Positions 11,608 to 22,200 of a stretch of DNA of 64,000 nucleotides are shown here, piece by piece (position 1 is the stretch's first letter; the number at the start of each line of letters is the position of its first letter). This DNA is from Erythrocercus mccallii (taxonomy: Eukaryota > Chordata > Aves > Passeriformes > Dicruridae), in assembly GCA_013397435.1 (NCBI GenBank), contig VZRG01000858.1, forward strand, positions 136,081 to 200,080, read 5' to 3'. Position numbers and translations under genes: made by a program. Below the pieces are notes generated by a model. The model was not told where the DNA came from. It saw nothing but the letters and a program-made list of their open reading frames with translations, and did no database searches.

Positions 11608-11780
11608 GGAGCCCGCGCCGCGCAGGCGCCAGAGCCGCGATGGGGCCGCGGCCAGCCCGGCTTTGGGGCGGGAGCGAGCCCGGCTTTGGGGCGGGGGGAA
11701 CGGAGCCTCCGCCCCGGGGACGGGCCCCGAGCCCACCGGGGCATCGCGTTGGGGGTGTGGAGCCCGCCGGGGAGCGCGTC

Positions 11781-11997
11781 CCGGCGGCTCCCCTCAGTCC
11801 CCGGCGGCTCCCCTCAGTCCCCGGCGGCTCCCCTCAGTCCCGGCGGCTCCCCTCAGTGCCGGCGGCTCCCCTCAGTTCCCGGAGGCTCCCCTCAGTTCCC
11901 GGCGGCTCCCCTCAGTCCCCGGCGGCTCCCCTCAGTCCCCGGCGGCTCCCTTCAGTCCCCGGCGGCTCCCCTCAGTTCCCGGCGGCTCCCCTCAGTG
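11781..11997. repeat. 20-bp GC-rich minisatellite, 11 copies
   Basis: There are eleven tandem units of ccggcggctcccctcagtcc, nearly all 20 bp (one is 18, the last 19) with few substitutions (gtcc/gttc/gtgc at the unit end, one ggaggct, one cccttcag). Because 20 is not a multiple of 3, all three plus frames read the same peptide pattern, which creates long spurious ORFs. It lies just upstream of TMEM17 exon 1. The minus strand carries regularly spaced G-runs. Confidence 0.97.
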
Positions 11998-12484
11998 CCG
12001 CCATCGCTTTGCTTCCTTTCAGTCTGAGGGGCAGAGAGAGGGGGGGAGTGAAGGAATGGTGAGCGTTCTGTGCTGCCACTGAAAGTGGCCATGAATGACT
12101 CGTTTTACGAGAGATGCAGGTGTAACTGAGCCAGGAAACACCACCTTTCTCCTCAAGGAAATCTGTCTGTGTTACTCTGAAGTGAAAAGCTGTGGTGAGA
12201 CCAGCACAGCTATTCTAGCCGAGTCAGCTTTGTCCCTTGCTGGAGGTTTCATGGAATCACAATAAGTTAATAGTGTAAACCAAACTTCTTCTTGTGCTTC
12301 TTTTATTTGGAAAACACCCGCCCCTGAAAATGAGGTGATTTGCTCTCTAGGCTTTTCAATCACCTTAAGGCCTGATTCCTTTGAGAAAATAAAAGGATGC
12401 CACCCATAGGCGTGCGGGAAATTATTTTCTGCACAACCAGAATGAAAGCCTTTTAGTATTAGAAATTTTCTGCTCCTAATGTGA

Positions 12485-12660
12485 ATGGAATTATAGGATG
12501 ATTCGGGTGGGAAGGGAACTTAAAGACCACAGAGTTCCAAGCCCCCTGGCATGGGCAGGGACCCCTTCACTGCACCAGGCATGCCAGCTCACTTCTGCTC
12601 CCTCACTTCAAATCATGTTCAGCTTCTTCCCAGGGTGAGCATGCTCCAGTATGACTTTCC
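12485..12660 (-). mobile_element. CR1 LINE 3' end, antisense
   Basis: The antisense CR1 tail and adjacent body are recognisable: ataggatgattcgggtggga, gggaacttaaagacca, ccctggcatgggcagggac. Boundaries are approximate. It lies about 0.5 kb beyond the TMEM17 minisatellite. Confidence 0.8.
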
Positions 12661-13101
12661 AAACTCAATTATCTCCAACTAAATAATTTAAAGCCTAGTT
12701 CAAATTTAATTTCATTCTGTCCCACTGGGAGGACTACAGAGAAAGATGGCTAAGCAAGCAGGAGTTCTGAGAAATCCATTTGGCTTTGGAGATGATGAAT
12801 GTAGTGTGGTATTGACAACAGATACTTTCTTAAGGGCTTCTCCAAACATGGGTATGCCAGCAGGAATCTGCATTAAAAAAACAACTGAAATTATAGAAGA
12901 GTTTCGGGATCATTTTTATATTTGAGGAAACTTTATGAAAGCCAGCACTAATGATGGATGGATTTCTGAACTTTAAAAAGTACAGTCTGTATCAGTTATC
13001 TTGCCACTTGCCATTAGGTGCTGGAAATTATTTCCTTTTGGGCTCAACAACAGTAGTGGTGACTTTTGCACTGTTTAGCCAATATCTTCATAAAGTTCTC
13101 T

Positions 13102-13367
13102 GCTATAGACAGGGGCAAGGTGAGGAATCTGTATGAGATTTCCAGTGAGATTGCCAGGAATTTTGTTTTACTGTTGCTGCCTTGGTCCTGACCTGATCAA
13201 CCATTCTTCATCCCATACTTTCAACTACTTAGACGCAAGAAACAGTCTCATGTGAATTAAAAATATGGTAGAGTTTGGATTAAGTCAGATATTCATGGAA
13301 GTCTCAAGGGTTTTAATATGGTAGAGTTTGGATTAAGTCAGATATTCATGGAAGTCTCAAGGGTTTT
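13102..13367 (+). repeat. Direct repeat, copy 2 (right of TMEM17), with inner tandem duplication
   Basis: Second copy of the 0.2-kb unit found at 8540-8739. Its last 53 bp (13262-13314) are repeated immediately and identically at 13315-13367, followed by a T-run. The perfect identity of the inner pair implies a recent slippage or duplication event, younger than the split between the two main copies. Confidence 0.9.
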
Positions 13368-13373
13368 TTTTTT

Positions 13374-15727
13374 CATAGTATAAGTTGGTGGCATGTAAAA
13401 GTTCAGCCTTTAAGGATTTTCCTTTCCATTACTTTTTCTGAATGAAAGATGGAATAATTTTTTCTGAACTACACAATGTTATGCCTTTTCCTGATGCCAG
13501 TGGCTTTGAGTGGGGACCCTGATCTTTCAAATACTACTTGTCTTATGTTCCCCATTCTGAAAACTTTCAAGGATGCAGCCAGGTATCCTGCCAGCGGCTC
13601 TGCAGCAGCCAAAGCTATTTTGCAGAATTGGGCTCTGCCCTTGTAAAAACTGAAGCAATCCAGCTTAGCAGCCAGGAAAGTGTAAAACTGAGGAGCAGGG
13701 AAAGGAAAGGCTGATGGCATGCAGACACCACAAGAAATGCATGGATTTGCCATGTAGGCTCAGCTTCCAGAGTCAAGGTGTGACTGTGATATTTGGCAGC
13801 CTTCCATTTTCAGCAGATGGCCCAGCATCCTGCGTATCCCCACAAAATAAAGTTGTGCACACTTTTGTTTAATATTTTTTGTCTGGGCAGCCACTTAAAA
13901 TATTCCCTGAAGAGCAACTCTTTGTTTTTACTAATTATGTTTGATTTTTGTTAGACTACAGCCTCCTATTTTTAGATTTTTATCTTTCAGCAATTAAAGG
14001 ATGAGAATTCTTTTGATTTTCTGTAGGGAGGGATGGAGAGCATCCCTTCAAGCAGATGAAAACCTTAAAACTTGAAGGATCAGAATAGATGGGACATCTC
14101 CATTGACACATCAGAGCTTTCTGTAACAGAAGGGCAAAGAATCTGTGCCATAAGGAGTGGGAGAAGGAAAAACACTGAACTGTTACATGGCTGTAACAGA
14201 GACAATGACCATCTGCATAAATAGTGTCACATTTCCAGCTTTTGTGACAAAACTCTATCTGGCCTTTTCCTTTCTTAATGGAGAGGCATTCCCTTACTGA
14301 ATCTCTGTCTATCCACAAATGGATGTTTACGTAGAAATAACCAGATTTCCAGTTCTCTGGGCTTCAAAATAAGATACTGAAATAGGAAACTGGAAGAAAT
14401 AGGCTCGCAGTGGCACAGCATTTTAAATGACTGTTTTATTTCTCTCCACACGTGCTAGCTATAAATAAAAGTCTCTGAAAAATCTGCCTGAAAGCTTTAA
14501 ATCAGAGAAATATTGGGTCTTTGTGTATCCACAGCAGTCCCAACTAACTTGGCCTGGCCTGGCTCCCAGACCAAAGCTCCTGGGGCTCTCTGGCAACAAC
14601 ACAAAGCCATAAACACCAGATGCAGTATATCTATCGAAATGAAATATCAGCAGTTTTGCACAATTGGCATTTCAGCAATGCAGGGCTCATTTAAATGGTT
14701 CCAGTGGTTTACCTTTGCACCCGAATCACAACTGCTGTATTTCTGAAGGTAGTGGTGTGGAATCTCACAAAAGCTATTTTCCCTGGCATGCCTGTGCTGC
14801 TGTCCCCTGATGTGTGCGAGCAACAGAAATTACACTCCTCCTTGCTTGCTCCCTAATACCTGCCTGGTATTTTAGCAAAAATGCTGGAAAAGATGTGAAA
14901 AATGCTGCTGAGCCAAAGTATGTGCAGGCAGGCAGAGCACAGGCTTGCTTGCTCCTCATGTCCTCAGAATGAAGTGGCAGATTGGGAGTTTTAACAAATT
15001 ACAGATTCCACGAAGACTTTAATGCGTGTGATTGAAAGGATCATGTTATTAGCTGTGCCAGTGTCTGCCAGAGTAATTTCACAGTTGTGCTTCTGCCTTG
15101 TGATACTCCAGGACAGTGATTTTTTTTCTCTGTGTCACTTGTGCAGGTTTTCATTTCACACTTATAGGATATTTGCGTCTAGTAAACAATTATTGTTGCT
15201 GATGAGACTTAGCCCAGGCCCTCGTGTCAAGTATTGTCAAGGACATGTCACTGCAGAGATTCCATGCATTAAATATATATTGGCTATTTTAGTCTTAACC
15301 ATAAGGCCAGGAGGAAAAAAAAGAGAAAAAAATAAGAAGAAAGGACTGTTACTTGCTCCTGCAGATTGAATTTCTTCCTGCTGTAACTGGTATTTAGTTA
15401 GAGCCACTCCCTAGCTTGTTTTATTTTGTTGATTCCTAGTTTTGTCAAGCATGCTGGGAAGGTCTGAAAGCTGGCATAGCAATTAAACAAGTTTGACCGT
15501 TTGTGTTGCAAAAGCATTCAAGATTCTCACAGTACAAGAGAAGGTTACTGAAAGTGGATGGATTTTGTGCCAGGTTCTCACTAAAGATCCTTGATGGGGC
15601 TTCAGCCTTGGTCTCATCTTTGCATAGATAGGCAAGCTGATCTTTCATGCTGTAATTTTAACTAAGTATCACTTGTACAGTCCAACCACATTTCCTTTGT
15701 TCTTTTTGCCCAGGCCAGCTTCATCTT
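13374..15727. other. Intergenic, no gene seen
   Basis: Unique AT-leaning sequence between the second copy of the 0.2-kb repeat and the putative LTR. ORFs are short and lack protein-like features. Confidence 0.6.
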
Positions 15728-16260
15728 TGTGAGAGGTTGTGAGAATGACTGGCAATCCCACCTGTCTCACTGCCTAAGTGTAGGAGAAGGGGACACAGGT
15801 GACCTCACCCCTGATAGGTAACAGCTGTGTTAATTATCCAATTTAGCCTCACCCCAACGAGTCACAGGTGTATCCAATAAAGGTGAGTGTGATAAAAGGG
15901 AGTGGCTGAGCTGCTGAGGGGAATCGTGGAGGAATCGGAACCTTGAGGAAGAGGGAAGGAGAGGATCGTGAAGAAGAAGGATCCTGAGGCGAGAGACTCA
16001 CTGCTATGAGGTCAGTCTGGGTGTGCTGTTAGAGCTGTTGTTGGAACCTGCAGTCACAGTCTAGCTGGGTAAAAGCTGCACTCAGAGGCTGCAAGGGAAA
16101 CCTGCAGCAGGAGCTGCTGCAGCCAGAGTTAGGGAATGGTTGGAGTCAGGATGGCTGAGCTGTGAAGGGGAATAAACCAGGACCCTTTCTCATGCTGTGA
16201 TGAACAAGAAGTCTGTGTCTCAGCTCATTTCTACCCTCTGACAAGAGGGCTGATACAACA
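15728..16260 (+). mobile_element. Putative solo LTR of an endogenous retrovirus
   Basis: This block differs in texture from its surroundings and has LTR-like order. It starts TGTGAGAGG, has a TATA-like gataaaaggg near 15890, an AATAAA near 16171 followed by a U5-like stretch (tgtgtctcagctcatttc), and ends ...gatacaaca. No internal retroviral coding region adjoins it and I found no clear target-site duplication, so the ends are uncertain. It may instead be an unrelated repeat. Confidence 0.5.
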
Positions 16261-19200
16261 ACAGGAATAGAAGAGTTCTGCTTCAGGGCCTTTAGCTTCC
16301 AACAGTATGGGTTATGCTTTTGGGGATGTTAGTGCAACACCACTGCAACCTGCAATAGTGCTCCATTGTGATGTGGGTTTGGCTCCCTACTTTTATTCCA
16401 TAATGTTGGCTTTAGGCTCTTCGCTGTGTTTCCAGATGAAACAAACTTGGCACAAGTTCTCATCAAGTAGTAAGAAGAAAGAGTGTAGTAACTCTCAGAA
16501 GCTCCAAACTGTGCTTAATTCTTTTTTTTTTATTACCTTTTCAATTGTTTAAAGCAGGGCCTTGCTATTTGTGGGTACATGCTGGCTACTTATGCCATCG
16601 CACCTTAGTACAAATGACCATTTTGAACTCCCCAGCTGCTTTCTTTGAAATGTAAAATTTCTGTATTTCTTCTCTAGCTAGAGTTCCTCATGATACCAGA
16701 ATCTATAAAGTGGTGCTTAAGATTGGAGAAAGTTTAGAGGAATTCTTACTATAAAAATGTTGCTTGAAATCAAGGAATTCCTTTCCTGCATGCTGAATTA
16801 TTCCCATTCATAGTGGAGGACAGGACTTGAAGGATCAAATCTAGCTTGCAGGCTTGTCCTCTTTCCTCCTGAAATGCTTTATTACAGAACTCAATTAAGA
16901 GCAAATTTCCCCCTCAAACTCTGTCTTACAAGGTCATGCCTGCCTTTATGAAATATTGAATCTGCAGCTGCAGGATTTATTACAGCAGTATTTTAAAACA
17001 TATGATGCTGCTGCAGCAGCTCTAATTAGAAATGCCCGGAGCTCACTATGCAGGCCATGTTGTTTCCAAACTGCAGCATCCACATCAGGAGGCAAGTTCA
17101 TACATGTTGGAAGGACAAACAGGGATACCTGTGGGAAAAACTGGAGTCTGCTGAGAAGTGCTGCTGTGCTGTGATTTCCTTTGAAATTTGAGATTTTTGA
17201 GGAGTTTGAGGAGATTTTTGCCTTGGTAGCATCACTGAGTTGCAGCAGTTTAGTGGTGAGGGAAAACCAGGACTAAAACCTTCAGCTTTGTATTACAGTG
17301 TGATCAGTTATGTACTTTGCCACTGCGGCCAGTTAGAAGCAATTAAAATGGAAGGTGGACTGATGCTGGATGTTTATTTATCACAGTAAGGGTCCCCTGC
17401 TTCCCATGTGAGGAAATCTAGCAGGCAGACACAGGAAAAGATTCAGGAGGTGAATACACCACGAGGAATTGTACACTACAAATTGCCCACTGTGCTACCG
17501 GGCAGCCTGTGTTGATCACACCTAAAAAACATCTCCTTTCTTAGACTATGAAACATGGAACCCACTGTAAGAGGGCTGAGGATTGATACTGTTGTCCTGC
17601 AGGGATAATTAGGAATTTACCAAAGCAGAGCAACAGACGCCTTGAGAGACGCGAGTATGATTAACTCCATAAATACGTGTTATGAAATCATGGGCACTGT
17701 TCTAACTGTAATGAATTTCCCCTGAGGGAAAATATGCCTGAGTAGAGAAATCAGAAAGAACTTGATGCCAAATGCAGAATGGAAGGGAATTACTGTAAGG
17801 CTGGAGTCTATCCACATTTTTTTCTCAGTTGTCTTTTCCTTTGAAGACTCAGATGAGGAGTTATTTCTCTTCATTTTATTATCCTCTAATCTCCAAAATA
17901 TGTATCACTTTCCTAAAACACACTAGCATGTATCACGTGCATGTATACCATTCTCTGGGAGCCTTGTTACTGCTTTAAAGTCACTGCAGGTGAATTTGTT
18001 TATAAAAAGGCAAGCACCTACTTGAGACAGCATAAGTCAGTATTTGCTCCTGTGCTGAAAGTGGATTTCTGAGTGTTATAATATAAAGGAGATGACTTTT
18101 TTTCCTACAAAACTGTGAGGCCAAAGAACCCTGGAAGTGAATTCAAGCAGTCTTCATAAAGACTGTTTATAATAAAGTCTCACTTGTCAGACGTGGAGGG
18201 CCTTTCACATCGTGTCTGGGTTAGCTGGTGAGTTTGCAAATTAGCCTTAAAGCTGCTGGTATTTCTGTGGTGTTCAGCCTTGCCTCAAGAAATCCTCATG
18301 TAAGAGCCACCGACAAAATTTCCTAGACAGTCCCTTTTTGTCAGTGTGTCCTGGCAGAAGGTGAGGAGTTATTCCTGCATCCCGAGGACCCTTGCTTGCG
18401 GGAGCATCTGTTGGCAGCAGACAGAGCACAGAGGAGCTCATGAATTGCCCCAGTGTGAAATCAGGTTAGAGGAGCACAAAGCTATCTTAAAACTGCCTTG
18501 TGCCAGCAGTGGGTGGCCTCAGAGCCTGGGCTGACAGCACTTTATTCCAGCCATCATGTCCCAAAATCTCAGTCTGGCAAAGGGTGGAGCCAGTCAGCTG
18601 AAAAACCTGTCCTTCTGTTATTTCCATTCTGATCTCAGTGTTTCTTTACTGACACTTCACTGGTAAATATCTTAGAGCAGGTTTTCTTTTTATTCTATGT
18701 GCCTTTCAGAGCAGAGAGAAGGACCAGTGCCCAGTAAAACCAAGCTTTAGAATGCCAGGTTATCTGTAAGAGAAGGCTTGTCAGTGACAGTTTTCAGTGC
18801 AATGGGTAAAAAGCTATAATTCCTTGGGGCTGGCTTGGTTCTGCTAAGAGCAGACAACCAGTGCAGGCCTATCTTCAGTCCTGTGTGCAGTCAGGGTCCT
18901 GACAGCATCAGGCACTCTGCTGAGGTGGATTAAATACATGGTTTGGGGTTTTTTGGATAAGGAAGAGCTTTAGCCTTGCATGTGAAACAAGCCATATAAC
19001 TTCACCAGGCACTTCTGCAGTGAGCTTCATGAGGCTTGTTGGAATGAGAGCTTGTTTTGTGTCCAGTCTTGATTTGACTGGGTTTAGCATGTGCTGAAGA
19101 GCTCTGCTGAGTCTAGGCTGAAAAATAACTTTTCATGTGGGCATGCTGCAGAAAGGATAATGATGACAATTGGCAAAGGCTTCATTCAGCCTGCTCCCTT

Positions 19201-22200
19201 TGAGCCTCAGCTCATATTGCTTTGACATTAATAAGATGTTGAGATGTAGAGTTTTTTTTATCAGATTTCTTTAACTTGGGTTTTGTCCCTTTTTGCCTAT
19301 GTGTTTCTGGACTCAAATACTTCAGAGAAATTGTAATTTAAAGATCCTTTTCTGTCTCTGAATTTTCAGTCATGACTTTCATCAGATTTAAATGCTATTA
19401 GATTTGTAAATGTTGGCTGATATTTGGGTTGATTAATTTCACATACTGATTTCTGGAGACTGCAATACTCCATTTCACAGAATAATAATGCCCCAGCATA
19501 TGGAAAATGGCAAGTGATCCAGCTGCTTTGGGGCTCCCAAGTAGAGATGCATTAAAAAGGTCTGGCTTTTCTGCAAGTTTTTGCCTTCTGAAATGTCTCT
19601 GCAGCTATTAAATTGATAGAAATACAGATTCACAGATTGTACAACTGAGAGTTTGTGACATAGTGGGATATCTCCAGAAGTCAAGACTGATACATCTATA
19701 TCTAACATCTGTAAGATATCTGTCTTTTTTCCCAAGTATCTCTCAGAAGGTGCCTTAACTCATCTCTGTCATACTCAAGCCAAATTAGGAGCAGTTGTTT
19801 GTTCTAAGCTAAAATCCTGATCCTGCTGAGAGCAAGAAAAGTTTGGTGGGAGTCAGGTATTTGGCTGGTTTCTTTCAATTGTTATCTCCAACATGCTTCT
19901 TATTTTGCTTTTTGAATATATCACTGAGCTTCCCCAGTAAGAGGTTGTAATTTATACAGCTGGAGCCTGAATGAGCCTTTGATCACCAGCTGTGGTTACT
20001 ATTTCTGTCTATTCTTCACTTCAGACACTGATAGTCAATGTGCCCTGTGGATCCACAGGGTGCTCACTCTTGTTGTGGTGATACAATTCAGTGGTTAGTG
20101 TGCAGTCCTGTGTCTTCCTCTCACAGGATTGCTTTGTGATTGGCATTTTGCGTGGTAAAAAGGGGATGAATTGAACACTTCATCCTGAAATATAAGTGCA
20201 TACACAGCCTAGGTGTAGCCCCAAAAACCAGAGGCTAGTTCCTCTCTGATAATTTTAGCAGATATTATTCAAAAATATTTTTTGTTTTAGACAGCTATGA
20301 AACTCTTTCCTCTTACACCCTAGGAACTGGATATAGATGGAAAATTTATGATTTGTGCAGGTGAATATTTCATTGCCAGAGTTCTAAGTCTCTTCCAGAA
20401 TGCTCTAGCCAGTACCAAAACTGGATTCTCCACTATAAATTCAGCATAACTTCACTGACTTAAAAGAAAAGAATTGCAACTGCAGTTGGCCTGGGGGGTT
20501 TTCATTTCAAGCTCCATGACTGGTTTTCATTTCAAGCTCCATGACTTTTCTCAGATGTTTTTCTTAGGTTGGACATTTTAGAATTGTTAGGCTGATCCCA
20601 CAATGATCTTGGCCTTCTTGGGTCCCCCTGCAGTAACAGCTGTGGGAAGATGAATTCCATATTCTTGCCAGAACCTCATTTACTTTGTTGGCCAGTGCAT
20701 TTAGAAAGCTGCTGTCAGTCTCACTGATTCAATTCCACAGGATATCTTGATTTTTTTTTTTCCAGTGCTGCTCTTATTACTTTATTCCTGCATGTCAGGT
20801 GGTGTCTCAGCATAGACAGTGACCTACATAATAGCTATTTTCCTTCTGCCTTTTTCTAACCCAAATCATCCTTCAGTGTGAATACTGATTGCAAAGACAT
20901 TTTTTGCCTTGGTTGTAACCTCCCTATTTGCTTCCTCTGCTTGTTTGACCCATCAGAGACCTACTGTATCTCCCTCCTGATATAGTTCAGACTTTTTTTA
21001 AAATTATTTCTTCCGTCAATTTATTGTCCTGGATTTTTTTCTTTATTATGCTTCTCATTTTTCCTGTCAAAGTCTATTCCATCTATTAGAGACAACGAAG
21101 TGGATTTACAGTGCCTGAAATATTGTTTTGGCCCTAGAACTCACCTTCTGTCACACCATTAGAAATTATGGGAACTTTTCTGTGTCTCTACTGTAAAGAA
21201 CCCCTTGAACTCAGGCAGGTGTGTGGCACTTTTCTAGCAGGAGAACATTCATTTAATCCCCGTGTAGAGAAGCAGAGAGTGAAATCCTAAATCCATTCAA
21301 ATCAGTGGGGCTTTTCCTGAGCTCCAGCTGAGTTGTGGCTTAATGATCAGGTTTGTGGTCTGTAGTCAGCCTTGCAGCAAGAGGAGAGAGAAAGCACAAA
21401 GCAGGATTTTCACTCCCACGTTCTGGCAGTGTGCTACAGCAAGAGGTGAGGGACTTGAAAGACCAAGTTTTCTTCTGGTAAAAGATACTTTAAAATCCAT
21501 GTTCTCACATTTTGGCTGTAAAATAAGAAGGTTTCTGGGCAGCACAGCATGGTTTGAATGCAGTTTTGCTGGTGTATTGCAGTTGTATGTGAGGTTCTGG
21601 AGATGAATCCCTGTCTGGGACCAGCTAAACCCACAAAGCAACAGATAACCCCCTAAACTGAGGGTTTTTCAGGTACTTAAGTGTGTTGCCTGGAGGGAGC
21701 CCTAATTTATTCCCTGTGAATTGTGATGTGTGCCACTGAAAGTGCTCTGGTTTGATGGCAAGCCCGGCTTATTCTCCCAGCAGAGAAATTTGCTGTAATA
21801 AACTTGGTTAAAAGGGCTTCCCCCTATCGCTGTCCCTTGCTGAAGAGCAGCTGGAACAGTGAAAACTGTCGAGAGCGTTTATTCAAAGAAGCAACATCGG
21901 GAGCTGAAGATAAGAGCATTTATCTCCATGTCAAAACTACTCAGTGTCTTCTCTGGACTCCCAACGTGCCTGTCACAAGGAGCTTAGGCTGGAGATGCTG
22001 GAATGCCGGGAGTCCAGGGGATGGTGTTTATCCCACTGAAACGTGGCACACATCAAATCAATTACACGGTGCTAGCGTATTCCCCTTGTCACCAGCCAGT
22101 GTTGGGAGAAAATATCTTCTTCTGGGCACTAGAGGAGCCTCCTCCCTTTGGATGCTGATTTAATTTGAAATGTATATTGGGGGAGAGAGAGAAAAAGAGG

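Larger units (their letters stand above)
11160..12020 (-). promoter_or_regulatory. TMEM17 CpG-island promoter
   Basis: The CpG-rich block covers exon 1 and its upstream flank in otherwise AT-rich DNA. On the upstream side a 19-bp segment containing a GC box (ggggcggg) is present twice with a 23-bp period (11654-11672 and 11677-11695). An NRF1-like gcgcaggcgc is at 11620-11629. I see no TATA box. The transcription start is probably between about 11610 and 11760 but cannot be fixed by eye. Confidence 0.75.

Noticed and set aside
11608..11736. In-frame upstream Met extending TMEM17 by 43 residues
   Set aside because: The extra residues are low-complexity translations of the GC-box region, whereas TMEM17-like sequence begins at 11607. 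Kept only as a remote alternative.
11242..12027. Plus-strand ORF of 261 codons and two overlapping long ORFs in other frames
   Set aside because: They run antisense through TMEM17 exon 1 and across the 20-bp minisatellite, which reads openly in all three frames and gives the same Pro/Ser repeat. No family resemblance.
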